Under the pieces are notes generated by a model, which saw only the letters and a list, made by a program, of their open reading frames with translations, ran no database searches and had not been told where the DNA came from. A DNA stretch of 64,000 nt from an uncultured Granulosicoccus sp. (GTDB lineage Bacteria; Pseudomonadota; Gammaproteobacteria; Granulosicoccales; Granulosicoccaceae): positions 62,001 through 126,000 of the forward strand of contig CALKLO010000031.1 in assembly GCA_937991945.1 (NCBI GenBank). Direction: 5' to 3'. Both the position numbers and the translations under genes were made by a program. Shown in pieces: positions 35,394 through 44,585 of this stretch (the stretch's first letter is position 1; every line of letters starts with the position of its first letter).

Positions 35394-36331
35394 GCATCGG
35401 GCCTATCGTTTTTCTACAACCTGTTTGGCTCATTATAGCCATTGCCATGGCTTTGGCCTCGTTAGCCCTTACGCCGTCAAAAAGCGTTAGTGGTTGGAAG
35501 ACAATAATAGCGCCGAGTGTTTTAAAATATCTCGGAGGCGTAAGACACTATCGTTCAAACATAAACATAGCGTTAATAGCTGCGACACTGACAGCACTCA
35601 GTTTAAGTCAACCCGCACTAAGAGTGAGTAATGACGATACGTGGCGACACAGCACCGGCTGGGTGATGGTTGTCGATGTATCGCGCTCAATGACGCTCAA
35701 CGACATCGTGCCATCAAGAATCAGTGCAGCGCGCGAAACACTTGCTACCATTTCACAGGTTGCTGGTGCACGCCCCGTAGCGTTGATTCTCTTCTCGGGT
35801 GATGCGTTCTTAGTCGCGCCTCCTGCGTTTGATCGATCTGTATTTGATGAGCATGCAGCACTGCTTGAACACGGCGTGATTCCCATTGAAGGCTCTAACC
35901 TTGCTCGAGCATTATCACTAGCCTCATCAGTGATCCAAGGGAGCCAACTCATAAAGTCTAGAGTTGTGCTGCTGACCGACACTGGAGGCATCAGCAAAGC
36001 AAGCATTGCCGCTGCAAAATACTTAGCCGACGACGGGCATAAGGTAGATGTGCTGGTTTTTGGAATTGACGACACGACTTCGGCTAATAGCGTTGACACA
36101 GCTGTTAGTCATAAGGCTGCCGATGACATAGCCAATGCGGGTAACGGCCACGCCTATTTCTCTAGTCGGTTTGGCGATATCGACTTCACATCCTTAGACC
36201 TTACAGACCAAGCAGATCCTTCCACCCATAGCGATCTGAAATCTCTTGTCTGGCACCTACAGTCGCATTGGATATTGCTTTTCATCATTCCATTATTGTT
36301 CAAGCTCTTTCGAGAAGAGATCCAATCATGA
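35390..36331 (+). CDS. batB: VWA-domain membrane protein (BatB-like)
   Basis: A 313-residue protein from the ATG at 35390 that overlaps the previous stop; a longer frame from 35327 has no reason to be used. N-terminal hydrophobic segments (PVWLIIAIAMALASLALT), a VWA domain with DVSRSMTLND (MIDAS DxSxS; Arg occupies the fourth position), VALILFSGDAFLVAPPAF, VVLLTDTGG, and a terminal helix (HWILLFIIPLLFKLF). It is the second VWA protein, as in BatA-BatB pairs. Overlaps the next gene by ATGA. Confidence 0.83.
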   Translation: MSIGPIVFLQPVWLIIAIAMALASLALTPSKSVSGWKTIIAPSVLKYLGGVRHYRSNINIALIAATLTALSLSQPALRVSNDDTWRHSTGWVMVVDVSRSMTLNDIVPSRISAARETLATISQVAGARPVALILFSGDAFLVAPPAFDRSVFDEHAALLEHGVIPIEGSNLARALSLASSVIQGSQLIKSRVVLLTDTGGISKASIAAAKYLADDGHKVDVLVFGIDDTTSANSVDTAVSHKAADDIANAGNGHAYFSSRFGDIDFTSLDLTDQADPSTHSDLKSLVWHLQSHWILLFIIPLLFKLFREEIQS

Positions 36332-37245
36332 AAATTCATGCGGATTCTTATCTCTCTACTGGCCGATCTTGCCGCTCAGTTTATGTAGCTGCTCTGTGCA
36401 TTCTATTGTCACTGTTCAGCCAATCCTTACGGGCTGACGACAACGTATTAGCACATCGTCTTTTTACCCAAGGTAAGTACGCGCAGGCGGGTGAAATTTT
36501 TACCGATGCAGCATGGAAAGGCGTTGCTTTGTATCGCTCTTCACAATGGTGGCGAGCAGCTGAAGCCTTTGTCCGCGCTGACGATGCGGTATCAGCATAC
36601 AACCTTGGAAATTGCTATGTCCAATTGGGGTATTACGCATTGGCACTGGACGCATACTTACAGGCACTGTCGATAGACCCCACCCTTAAAGACGCATCAC
36701 ATAATGCTGACATCATGCGTCAACTCCTGGCACAAGACGAAAAAGAGAAGCAACGAGGAGGACGCAACCCTGATGGCGATGAAATAGAGAAACTCGACAC
36801 TGATGCAAAGCCTGATGAACAAGGCAGCGGGCAAGGCGGTAACGAACAAAGCGACATAAAAGAGACACCGACCGGTAGCTCAGAAGAACAAGGCATACAA
36901 ACAATGGGCCCTCAACCCGATGCACAAGCTGGGGAAGGTGGTGAAGCTAACAAGCAAGAGCTAGCAGATGCTGACGATCAACAAGGTAGCGGCGCTGTCA
37001 ACGGTGAGACATCTGACAACACAACAGCCAATAGACCATCGGGGGGTTCCGACACCGACACCCCTGCAGAAGAATCTCAGGCTGCAGGTGTGAGAACATC
37101 CGTAGAGTCAGAGCAAGCAACAACGCAATGGCTTAATCGTATTTCTCACGACTCGCAACTCTATCTACAACGCCGTATAAAGCTCGAAATCAAACGTCGA
37201 CGTGCTTCAGGACAAACAGCACCAGAAGGGGGAAGTAGCTGGTGA
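36328..37245 (+). CDS. batC: TPR-repeat membrane protein (BatC-like)
   Basis: A 305-residue protein from the ATG at 36328, four bases before the previous stop ends. A hydrophobic N-terminal segment (VYVAALCILLSLFSQSLRAD) looks like a signal peptide; it is followed by TPR-like helices (LAHRLFTQGKYAQAGEIF, AAEAFVRADDAVSAYNLGNCYVQLGYYALALDAY) to about residue 130, then a long low-complexity acidic linker rich in Gly, Gln, Glu and Asn, and a short C-terminal helix (LQRRIKLEIKRRRA). This fits BatC. The low-complexity tail has no clear fold. Confidence 0.8.
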   Translation: MKIHADSYLSTGRSCRSVYVAALCILLSLFSQSLRADDNVLAHRLFTQGKYAQAGEIFTDAAWKGVALYRSSQWWRAAEAFVRADDAVSAYNLGNCYVQLGYYALALDAYLQALSIDPTLKDASHNADIMRQLLAQDEKEKQRGGRNPDGDEIEKLDTDAKPDEQGSGQGGNEQSDIKETPTGSSEEQGIQTMGPQPDAQAGEGGEANKQELADADDQQGSGAVNGETSDNTTANRPSGGSDTDTPAEESQAAGVRTSVESEQATTQWLNRISHDSQLYLQRRIKLEIKRRRASGQTAPEGGSSW

Positions 37246-38699
37246 AGTTATCAAGCACTACACGCAATTTACTGTGGCTACTAGTTTTACTGTGGGCAAG
37301 CGTTACCAGTATGTCTGTATCTGTTGCAGCCACTGTAAAACCTGGCATCACTTTAATCAGCGACAACGAAGCGGTGTATCTGGGGGACAGCGTCATTATC
37401 GATGTAGAGGCTGTTGGTCTAACTGAGCCGCTGGATGTTAGCGAGTTGTTTAAATTCGCTGACCTGCTCCGAGAAACAACTGGCACCCGCATAGCCGTAA
37501 TTGAAGGACGCGTGGTTGAGGTCAAACTCAGGCGTATGGAGTTCATTCCTAGGCAAGAGGGCCAAGCGATATTCGGACCGCTCAATGCAGACAGTATTAA
37601 GGGACCAGTGACATCAAACACGGTGTTTATAAACGTACTGCCACCAGCAGACACAAACTGGCAACCGGATAACGATGATTTCTCAATTGCGTATACGTTT
37701 ACATCCGATAACGGAGACGCGTTATTGCAAGGTAGCACCCACAAGACAGCACCCGTACACACAGTGTCGGACGGACATGCCTATGTAGGTCAACATATTA
37801 TTGCTGACATCACTTTGAAGCATCGCCACCCCATATTCGAAGAACAGTTAACGCTTCCCTCTTTTGAAGGCTTCGATGTACTCATGCAATATGAACAGAG
37901 ACGTACGATTGAAGAACTCACCCCAGAGGACAGTTGGCGAGTTATCGCCTGGCGCTTTCATCTATTCCCACAACGCTCTGGGTCACAATTGATTTCCAGC
38001 ATTCAATGGCAAGGCACCGCGGTAAAATCACGAACCCAACGCAGCACGTTCGATCAAAGCACTGCCGCCACCCCTATTACAGTACTGCCGGCTTTAAACG
38101 CTGACGAGTGGTGGCTACCGGCAACCGCTGTATCTCTCAGTGACCAATGGTCTAAAGACCCTAAGCAGCTTTCAGCAGGCGATGAAATAGTCAGAATCAT
38201 TACGCTGACGGCCGACAATACATTGGTCAATCACCTGCCCCTCGTTACCCCGCTGGAAAGCCGTGCACTCAGCAGTACTCTGATAGATCACAAACGCGAA
38301 CAGCAAATAATTCAAGGCATAATTAAGTCAACCGCCACTTTCACTTACCGGATGGTGGCTCAAAGCCCAATACCAGTTTTTCTCGATACGGTTCGAGTCC
38401 CATGGTTCGACATCCAGCAGCGCGAATTAAGAGAAGCCATTATTCCAGCGAGGCGTATCAACGTAGGGTTGCCTGATAGAGCTGATCTACTCGCTGATAT
38501 TGCGCTGCAAGGTAATCAATGGGACACACTCACACTATGGATCCAGAGCAATGTTAAGCACTGGATTCCTTTGAATATTTCGCTGGCGCTACTAGCGCTT
38601 GGGTGCCTCGTGTTGGGTTTACGTGAATGGGTGCTGCAACGACGGCTGTACCAAAGACTCCAAAACACCGACAAACCCTACTTTCTTCCAGAACTTTGA
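37242..38699 (+). CDS. batD: BatD-like (oxygen-tolerance) membrane protein
   Basis: A 485-residue exported membrane protein starting at a GTG that overlaps the previous stop (GTGA). Signal peptide LWLLVLLWASVTSMSVSVAAT. The mature N-terminus is the BatD pattern TLISDNEAVYLGDSVIIDVEAVG, with repeated beta domains, e.g. HAYVGQHIIADITLKHRHPIFEEQLTLPSFEGFDVL and a C-terminal helix (WIPLNISLALLALGCLVLGL). Last gene of the eight-gene operon from 30836. In Bat and mxa systems this protein sits in the periplasm and is needed for aerotolerance or metal loading; its exact function is not settled. Confidence 0.82.
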   Translation: MKLSSTTRNLLWLLVLLWASVTSMSVSVAATVKPGITLISDNEAVYLGDSVIIDVEAVGLTEPLDVSELFKFADLLRETTGTRIAVIEGRVVEVKLRRMEFIPRQEGQAIFGPLNADSIKGPVTSNTVFINVLPPADTNWQPDNDDFSIAYTFTSDNGDALLQGSTHKTAPVHTVSDGHAYVGQHIIADITLKHRHPIFEEQLTLPSFEGFDVLMQYEQRRTIEELTPEDSWRVIAWRFHLFPQRSGSQLISSIQWQGTAVKSRTQRSTFDQSTAATPITVLPALNADEWWLPATAVSLSDQWSKDPKQLSAGDEIVRIITLTADNTLVNHLPLVTPLESRALSSTLIDHKREQQIIQGIIKSTATFTYRMVAQSPIPVFLDTVRVPWFDIQQRELREAIIPARRINVGLPDRADLLADIALQGNQWDTLTLWIQSNVKHWIPLNISLALLALGCLVLGLREWVLQRRLYQRLQNTDKPYFLPEL

Positions 38700-38853
38700 A
38701 TCCACCGGCATAGGGTCTAAGATTAAATATGGGCATGTGCTTTGCCGCCAAATTTATGACAACTCTCATCCCTCTCACACAAGCAATAAAACTTTTTAGA
38801 AAAAATACGATCCTACGTTGTGATACCTACATTATTCATGAGCAGAAATTGAT

Positions 38854-39330
38854 ATGCATTTAATCAAAATACTCTTCACCACATTCTTTCTGATGATGGT
38901 TGGACAATCAGCTTTTGCAGCGCCGCCCATCAACACCTTGGAACGTGAAGGCCTATTTGGCTACGAACACAACGGAATTGCCATTCGAGGCTACGACACT
39001 GTGGCGTACTTCACTCAAGGCAAACCGGTAGAAGGACGCAAGCAGTATTCAACCGAATGGTCCGGTGCAACCTGGAATTTCGCAAATCAAGAACATTTAG
39101 ATCTGTTCATTGCTGAACCGGAAAAATACGCGCCCCAATATGGCGGCTACTGCGCTTATGGCGTTGCGATGGGAAGCTTGGTAAAGATTGAACCGGATCA
39201 ATGGACAATATTAGACGACAAGCTTTACTTGAACTACAACGCAAAACTCAACAAAGCGTGGAAAAAAGACATCCCCGGCTACATCAAGACAGCTGATGAA
39301 CTCTTCGCAAAGCTGCTTAACGAAGAATAA
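38854..39330 (+). CDS. YHS-domain exported protein
   Basis: A 158-residue protein with signal peptide IKILFTTFFLMMVGQSAFAA. The YHS domain is at about 40-110: GIAIRGYDTVAYFTQGKPVEGRKQYSTEW, then ATWNFANQEHLDLFIAEPEKYAPQYGGYCAYGVA, including the Cys that ligates metal in some members. YHS domains occur with heavy-metal enzymes and transporters and bind metal ions. Here it is periplasmic. It stands alone between the Bat operon and the convergent EVE gene, with no link to a P-type ATPase. Confidence 0.87.
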   Translation: MHLIKILFTTFFLMMVGQSAFAAPPINTLEREGLFGYEHNGIAIRGYDTVAYFTQGKPVEGRKQYSTEWSGATWNFANQEHLDLFIAEPEKYAPQYGGYCAYGVAMGSLVKIEPDQWTILDDKLYLNYNAKLNKAWKKDIPGYIKTADELFAKLLNEE

Positions 39331-39347
39331 GCCCGAAATTGACCTGT

Positions 39348-39377
39348 CGGCCTGATGACGTTTCTGGAATCAGGTCG
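39348..39377. terminator. Weak bidirectional hairpin at the YHS/EVE convergence
   Basis: CGGCCTGAT pairs with ATCAGGTCG (one G-T wobble) around a 12-nt loop, overlapping the stop of the EVE gene. No T-run; a factor-assisted or weak terminator. Confidence 0.35.
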
Positions 39378-39831
39378 ACAACTTCAGAATATAATTCCAA
39401 TGATCGAGCCCAACCGGCTGAATTGAAAGACGACTTCCCTTCTGCAGCAAAGCCATCCCCTCGAGCTTTGACTCGCTCCGAAGCCTCTCCAAAGAGACCA
39501 CCTCCTTAAATTCCTGCCTAAATTTCACATCAATCATTACCCACCGAGGATTATCTGGACTCGATTTAGGATCATAGTAGTGCGACTCTGGATCCCACGC
39601 TGTATGATCAGGGTAGGCCTCTTTAACGACTTCCACGATGCCTACAACTCCTGGCACCTTACAACTGGAATGATAGAAAAACCCTAAATCGCCTTTAACC
39701 ATCTGATCTCGCATCAGATTGCGTGCCTGATAGTTGCGGATACCGTCCCAATGATCCTTCTTGCCTTTCATGGCTTTTAGGTCGTTAATACTAAAAGCAT
39801 CCGGTTCGGACTTGAATAGCCAATAATTCAT
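39370..39831 (-). CDS. EVE-domain protein (thymocyte nuclear protein 1-like)
   Basis: A 153-residue protein of the PUA-like EVE fold: MNYWLFKSEPDAFSINDLKAM, WDGIRNYQARNLMRDQMVKGD, LGFFYHSSCKVPGVVGIVEVV, HTAWDPESHYYDPKSSPDNPRWVMIDVKF. These are the family's hallmark strings. Bacterial EVE proteins are thought to bind modified nucleic-acid bases (5-methylcytosine-type), and in bacteria are sometimes linked to restriction; nothing of that sort is near. It is convergent with the YHS gene and diverges from deaD. Confidence 0.9.
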   Translation of the reverse strand: MNYWLFKSEPDAFSINDLKAMKGKKDHWDGIRNYQARNLMRDQMVKGDLGFFYHSSCKVPGVVGIVEVVKEAYPDHTAWDPESHYYDPKSSPDNPRWVMIDVKFRQEFKEVVSLERLRSESKLEGMALLQKGSRLSIQPVGLDHWNYILKLST

Positions 39832-39940
39832 AACCTACCGCACCCCAAAAATACAATCATTGTTGGCGATAATACGGTGTGCTTCAAGATTCAAGCAAGC
39901 ACACACCCATATATAAGAGATAACACGGTAAGCTCCCGCA

Positions 39941-41998
39941 ATGTCGGAATCCAACACTATAAAGAACTTCTCAGAACTTGATCTGCCCGCTCCACTAATG
40001 CGCGCCATTCAAGATGTAGGCTACGAAAACCCTACCCCCATTCAATCGCAAACCATACCCACCCTGGTCGAGGGTCGCGATTTGCTTGGCCATGCCCCGA
40101 CAGGAACGGGTAAAACTGCAGCCTTTGCGCTGCCAATCCTTGCTCGCATGGATATGAACGCCAAAGGTGTTCAGGCATTGGTTTTAGCTCCCACAAGAGA
40201 GCTTGCTATTCAGGTCGCCGAAGCCTTCAGTAAATATGCATCGCATATGAAGAATCTTCGAGTTCTACCTATCTATGGTGGTCAAGATTACACAGGACAA
40301 ATACGACAGCTTAATCGCGGCGTTAACATCGTTGTCGGCACACCCGGCCGTGTCATGGACCACATGCGACGCGGAACTCTGAAGCTGGATAATTTAAAGA
40401 CACTGGTTTTAGACGAAGCCGATGAAATGCTGCGTATGGGCTTCATCGACGATGTTGAATGGATACTTGAGCAAACGCCAAAAGAACGTCAGATGGCATT
40501 GTTTTCAGCCACCATGCCGAGCGTCATTCGTAAAATTGCCAATAAGTATTTGACTGACCCCGCTCAAATTTCAGTAGAGGGCAGCCAAAAAACAGCCTCC
40601 ACGATCAGACAACGATATTGGATGGTCAGTGGCTTACACAAGCTAGATGCTTTGACTCGTATTCTTGAGGCAGAGACATTTGATGGCATGCTGGTATTCG
40701 TCAGAACTCGTACCGCAACGGTTGAAGTCGCTGAAAAATTAACTGCCAGAGGTTTTGCAGCATCTGCCATGAATGGTGATATGCCGCAGAAGCAACGCGA
40801 ACAAATGGTCAACAAGCTTAAGCGTGGCCAGCTAGATATATTAGTGGCGACCGATGTTGTTGCTCGTGGTCTCGATGTTGAGCGAATCAGTCACGTTATC
40901 AACTACGACATTCCGTATGACACCGAAGCGTATGTTCACCGTATTGGTCGAACCGGCAGAGCAGGTCGCACAGGTGATGCAATTTTGTTTGTCACTCAAC
41001 GCGAGCGCAGATTACTTGGCTCTATAGAGAAAGCCACTCAGCAAAAAATTGAAGCCTTGCAATTGCCGACTGTTGAAATGGTTAACAACAAGCGCATTGC
41101 TGATTTCAAACAACGCATCAGTGACACTCTTGCCACTGGAGAGTTAGCCTACTTACAACGTTTGGCTGAAGAATTCTCACGCGACCACAACGTACCTGCC
41201 GAGAGAGTTGCAGCGGCATTAGCTAAAATGTGCATGGGTGATCAACCCCTGCTATTAGCTGGCAAAGCATCTGACGGCGAGCCTCGCTCTCGTAAAGAAA
41301 AAGACAAGAAAGGTACCAAGCGCGAGCGTCCAGAGCGTGCGGAACGTCCTGAACGCGCAGAGCGTGCGGAACGTCCCGCTAGCCGCGTACAAGCGGGTGG
41401 CGAAGAAGCTCCGAAGCGCGCTCAGGCTCCTCGCAAAGAAAAGCCAGTTCGACAAGAGACCGTAAAGGTATCCGATGACAAGAAGGCGGCAGCTGTTGAA
41501 ATAGACAAGTCTGTTCAACCTGAGTCTCGGGCAGCGAAGCGTCAAGCCTCCAATGCTGCAGCCATCGAAATGGAACGTTTTCGTGTTGAAGTTGGCGAAA
41601 AGCACGGCGTGAAAACTGAAAACCTAGTTGGCGCAATTGCCAATGAAGCGGGTTTAGATTCTGAGTTCATTGGTCGCATTGTGATTAACAACGATCACAG
41701 CCTGATAGAGCTACCTTCAGGCATGCCTAAATTCTTGCTGAAAGATTTGAAGCGAGTTTGGGTCTGCGATGAGCGTCTCGATATTTCACGGGCGACTAAA
41801 ACTGGCGAGCGTCTAGATGCTCCTAGCCAGCCTCAAAAAGACAAGAGCGCTAGCAAACCTAAGCGAGCTAAAGTCGAAGAAGAGTCTGAAACACCAGACT
41901 TAGCTAACGAATCGGGTGAGGCGGTAGCAAAACGCGAAGGCAAAAATAAGGAACGTCATCGCAACAAGAAGAACAAAGGCAAGCGCGTAAAAAGCTAG
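39941..41998 (+). CDS. deaD: DEAD-box RNA helicase with C-terminal RNA-binding domain
   Basis: A 685-residue helicase. Conserved motifs in order: Q motif (IQSQTIPTLVEGRDLLG), I (APTGTGKT), Ia (PTRELAIQV), II (LDEADEML), III (SATMP), V (ARGLD) and VI (HRIGRTGRAGRTG). A low-complexity basic-acidic linker near 445-475 contains repeats of RPERAERPERAE, then a domain of the DbpA type (about 530-610: EMERFRVEVGEKHGVKTENLVGAIANEAGLD, then IVINNDHSLIELPSGMPKFL). The C-terminus is very basic. It would remodel structured RNA in ribosome assembly, and DeaD/CsdA are often cold-induced. It ends in a strong hairpin. Confidence 0.95.
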   Translation: MSESNTIKNFSELDLPAPLMRAIQDVGYENPTPIQSQTIPTLVEGRDLLGHAPTGTGKTAAFALPILARMDMNAKGVQALVLAPTRELAIQVAEAFSKYASHMKNLRVLPIYGGQDYTGQIRQLNRGVNIVVGTPGRVMDHMRRGTLKLDNLKTLVLDEADEMLRMGFIDDVEWILEQTPKERQMALFSATMPSVIRKIANKYLTDPAQISVEGSQKTASTIRQRYWMVSGLHKLDALTRILEAETFDGMLVFVRTRTATVEVAEKLTARGFAASAMNGDMPQKQREQMVNKLKRGQLDILVATDVVARGLDVERISHVINYDIPYDTEAYVHRIGRTGRAGRTGDAILFVTQRERRLLGSIEKATQQKIEALQLPTVEMVNNKRIADFKQRISDTLATGELAYLQRLAEEFSRDHNVPAERVAAALAKMCMGDQPLLLAGKASDGEPRSRKEKDKKGTKRERPERAERPERAERAERPASRVQAGGEEAPKRAQAPRKEKPVRQETVKVSDDKKAAAVEIDKSVQPESRAAKRQASNAAAIEMERFRVEVGEKHGVKTENLVGAIANEAGLDSEFIGRIVINNDHSLIELPSGMPKFLLKDLKRVWVCDERLDISRATKTGERLDAPSQPQKDKSASKPKRAKVEEESETPDLANESGEAVAKREGKNKERHRNKKNKGKRVKS
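41321..41376 (+). repeat. Tandem repeat inside deaD coding for RPERAE units
   Basis: The sequence cycles through near-identical 9-12 nt units (GCGTCCAGAGCGTGCGGAAC and on), coding for alternating Arg-Pro-Glu-Arg-Ala-Glu residues in the linker of the helicase. Units are imperfect. It is in frame and could vary in length between strains. Confidence 0.55.
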
Positions 41999-42009
41999 TC
42001 CTTTAAGTT

Positions 42010-42042
42010 TATGTGGCAGCTCAAAATTCGAGCTGCCACATA
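42010..42042 (+). terminator. Hairpin downstream of deaD
   Basis: TATGTGGCAGCTC pairs perfectly with GAGCTGCCACATA (13 bp) around a 7-nt loop, 11 nt after the deaD stop. There is no T-run after the stem. Confidence 0.65.
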
Positions 42043-42077
42043 ATTCGCCAGATAAGCAGTATAGAAAGCGATATTCG

Positions 42078-42114
42078 AAAAAAAACACCGTCAGCATACG
42101 TTGCTGTTAGGTGT
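42078..42114 (-). terminator. Rho-independent terminator of msrQ
   Basis: On the minus strand: ACACC-TAA-CAGC, loop of 7 nt, GCTG-AC-GGTGT, then eight T. It lies 9 nt past the msrQ stop. The stem has a small internal bulge (TAA/AC) but the T-run is strong. Confidence 0.78.
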
Positions 42115-42122
42115 CGCCAACG

Positions 42123-42713
42123 CTACTTTTTTATAGCCATGGCTTGAGTCCTTAATACGACGACTCGATAGATTTCCAATGCTAACAACGGCAGAAAATG
42201 AACTAGCGCTGCACCAACATTGTTGTGCACAAACACCCAGTGCACCAAAGTTAAAACAGCAGCTGCATACACCCAGCGCTGAAGACGCTTCCAGTTCTTT
42301 TTCAGATATTTCACCATCGTGTCATTGCTGGTGACGGCTAAAGGCAAAAAGATCAACAAAGCCAACCAGCCAGTCCATATGCCCAACTTATAGACGTCGT
42401 TCAATATCGACTCTAACGTTCCCAATTCAATAAGATAAAACACCGTGTGTATCAGCGCATATAAAAATGCCGCGACACCTAATGCACGCCTACGCTGAAT
42501 CAACCACCGAACCCAAACTGCTTTTTTAAACAAAAGCTGAAGCGGTGTAAGCATCAACGCTAGAATCATAAACCGTGCAGAGAATTCACCAGTGGGGTGC
42601 ACGAAGCGTGCTGGGTCCGCACCTTGTAGCACCGAAAAAATCATGAGGCTAACCGGTATAGCCAGCACACACCAAAAGAAGCGCACATCATTGAATAGTT
42701 TTTTCACGAGCAT
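42123..42713 (-). CDS. msrQ: Heme-binding membrane subunit MsrQ (ferric-reductase-like)
   Basis: A 196-residue integral membrane protein with five to six helices and the ferric-reductase-like domain seen in MsrQ/YedZ: FMILALMLTPLQLLF, RRALGVAAFLYALIHTVFYLIELG (His ligand), LIFLPLAVTSNDTMVKYLKKNWKRLQRWVYAAAVLTLVHWVFVH (two more His candidates). MsrQ delivers electrons to the periplasmic methionine sulfoxide reductase MsrP. No msrP gene is adjacent, so the partner is elsewhere or the protein serves another acceptor. It has its own terminator. Confidence 0.85.
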   Translation of the reverse strand: MLVKKLFNDVRFFWCVLAIPVSLMIFSVLQGADPARFVHPTGEFSARFMILALMLTPLQLLFKKAVWVRWLIQRRRALGVAAFLYALIHTVFYLIELGTLESILNDVYKLGIWTGWLALLIFLPLAVTSNDTMVKYLKKNWKRLQRWVYAAAVLTLVHWVFVHNNVGAALVHFLPLLALEIYRVVVLRTQAMAIKK

Positions 42714-42829
42714 CCTAATTCATATAAAACGATTTACTGATGATAGGCTACAGTCGTACCGCACTTGTATCTAGCGATACCAATGGGTAACAAGTTGTAT
42801 CATTTCATTTTTAACATTTGAATTTAGAC

Positions 42830-43498
42830 TCAAATAGCCATCGGCTCTATACATTGCGAACCTTCGTTGCTGCTTTTATTCACATAACTACTCACGGGCG
42901 TGAATGTCAGCGCATCGTTACTAGTCGCTGTCATCAATTCGGTCAATGAGACTTTGTCGCTTTCCTGCAACCAGGCCATAGCTGCATTGTTCGACGTCAA
43001 TATAACCGGCATTCTATCGTGCACCTGACTCATACTGTCATTGGCAGCTGTCGTTATAACTGACACTTCAGCGTGTTGAGATGGGTCCGAAGAGCGCTTA
43101 CAAATACCAGCGAAAAACATAGCGCCCTGATGTGCAGGAGTAATGTGATACGCCGCGACCAATTTACGATTTTCACGCTTCCACTCATAAAAACCATTGA
43201 CCGGCACTAGCACACGATGATGCTCTATCAGTGGTTTCCATAATCTGGACGACCACACTTTGTCATCGCGCGAATTTTGTACTCGCTTAGTCACCATTCC
43301 CGTCTTGCCGGGGATTGTCATGGACACACCCCAGCTCATAGCCTCTAGAGCGAGCTCACCATCGAATGTAACGACATCCAGCGTTTGCGTTGGAGCAACA
43401 TTAAACCGAGGGTCTCGAGTTGGCCATGTTTGCATGCCCATAGATTCAAGCAGCAGTCTGACGCCCTCATTATCGGATACATTGACTCGACCACACAT
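42830..43498 (-). CDS. SOS-response-associated (SRAP) peptidase-like protein
   Basis: A 222-residue protein with the SRAP domain (YedK/HMCES type), which crosslinks to abasic DNA through its Cys2. The start MCGRVN is exact: Cys at 2 must be exposed after Met removal, and the ATG at 43498 follows AGGAGAGTC. Other marks: FNVAPTQTLDVV (Asn), VPVNGFYEWKRENRK (the Glu), AGICK, and the active-site His in HDRMPVIL. The frame is open further upstream, but that would hide Cys2. It shields abasic sites in single-stranded DNA. It follows the PLP-enzyme gene by 31 nt. Confidence 0.92.
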   Translation of the reverse strand: MCGRVNVSDNEGVRLLLESMGMQTWPTRDPRFNVAPTQTLDVVTFDGELALEAMSWGVSMTIPGKTGMVTKRVQNSRDDKVWSSRLWKPLIEHHRVLVPVNGFYEWKRENRKLVAAYHITPAHQGAMFFAGICKRSSDPSQHAEVSVITTAANDSMSQVHDRMPVILTSNNAAMAWLQESDKVSLTELMTATSNDALTFTPVSSYVNKSSNEGSQCIEPMAI

Positions 43499-43529
43499 AA
43501 GACTCTCCTTGTTGTCGTGTATAACCGAC

Positions 43530-44585
43530 TTAGTCGATTGCCTGCTCACTCATTATGACTAAGGGTAATTGCGCCGTATCAATTTTCAATGTTCGCTCCC
43601 TTTGCCAAACGGCAAAGCCAGCAGCCCCTGAGGGTGTTGTCGACAAACCCTGTGTTTCAAGTTCTGCAACTGCTGCATCCGCCTCCTCATCACTGATGCT
43701 TTGATACTCAACGTTGGTGCGTATGAGCGTATCAAAAGCCAACAGAGAGGCAGCCTTGCAATCGAGTCTGCCCATGTTAGAAATTGGACCTGTTGCATCA
43801 ACGAGCTGTCCAGCATCAGCACTCAATGCTAGACACTCAGCAGCACTGGGTTCCACAATGACGATGCGCGGCTGCACATCCCACTCTAGCCGAATCATGT
43901 AAGTGATCGCCGCAGCCATACCGCCCACACCTGCTTGCAGATAAACATCAGTAGGCCACTGACCAGAGTCCTTAAATGTGTCTCTTAATTCTCGAGCCAT
44001 AACGGTATAGCCTTCCATGACTTGAGACGGTGGATAGGTATAACCCAGCCACGAACCATCTGCTAGAAGATGTGCACCAGTATCCAGCGCATCTTGGTTC
44101 GCTATTTCAAGACTCTCTTCGTACGTGGCTCCAGAGACACACGCTTGCGCGCCACGCTCGCGTAGGCGAGTAGCAAAACTTGAGGGGACTTCAGAGGAAA
44201 TATGAATTCTGGCATGAGCACCAAATAGACGAGCGCCGGTTGCCACCGCCATGCCATGGTTGCCTGCACTGGCGCAAATGTATGTCTGTGTGGCAGCGAT
44301 AGCTTTCACACTGTCAGAATGAAGATCTGATAATGCTGGGCGAGTACCTGTTTGCGCTTCGACGGTATCGGATAGCAACTGTGCTACAGCGTAAATTCCA
44401 CCTAAGGCTTTAAATGATCCTAGGCCAAATCGAGTTGCCTCATTCTTAACCAGCACCGTCACGCCGTCGTCAAGAATTGGAATCACTTCAGTGGGGGTAT
44501 AGATTGGGCAATATTGCGCAAACTCCATTGCACGATCAGCATTTGGAATAAATAACGGTGATGCTGGTGTCGTCGTCGCGGACAT
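43530..44585 (-). CDS. PLP-dependent diaminopropionate ammonia-lyase-like enzyme
   Basis: A 351-residue fold-type II PLP enzyme from the ATG at 44585, with GGGAGAAAG upstream. The Lys motif is EATRFGLGSFKALGGIYA, the PLP-phosphate loop is CASAGNHGMAVATGARLFGA, and the later YQSISDEEADAAVAELE and TPSGAAG segments are typical. RFGLGSFKALGG closely resembles diaminopropionate ammonia-lyase (YgeX/DpaL), which splits 2,3-diaminopropionate to pyruvate and ammonia; a threonine dehydratase-like activity cannot be excluded. It is about 45 residues shorter than E. coli YgeX. The upstream small ORF ends in TAATG overlapping this start. Confidence 0.83.
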   Translation of the reverse strand: MSATTTPASPLFIPNADRAMEFAQYCPIYTPTEVIPILDDGVTVLVKNEATRFGLGSFKALGGIYAVAQLLSDTVEAQTGTRPALSDLHSDSVKAIAATQTYICASAGNHGMAVATGARLFGAHARIHISSEVPSSFATRLRERGAQACVSGATYEESLEIANQDALDTGAHLLADGSWLGYTYPPSQVMEGYTVMARELRDTFKDSGQWPTDVYLQAGVGGMAAAITYMIRLEWDVQPRIVIVEPSAAECLALSADAGQLVDATGPISNMGRLDCKAASLLAFDTLIRTNVEYQSISDEEADAAVAELETQGLSTTPSGAAGFAVWQRERTLKIDTAQLPLVIMSEQAID

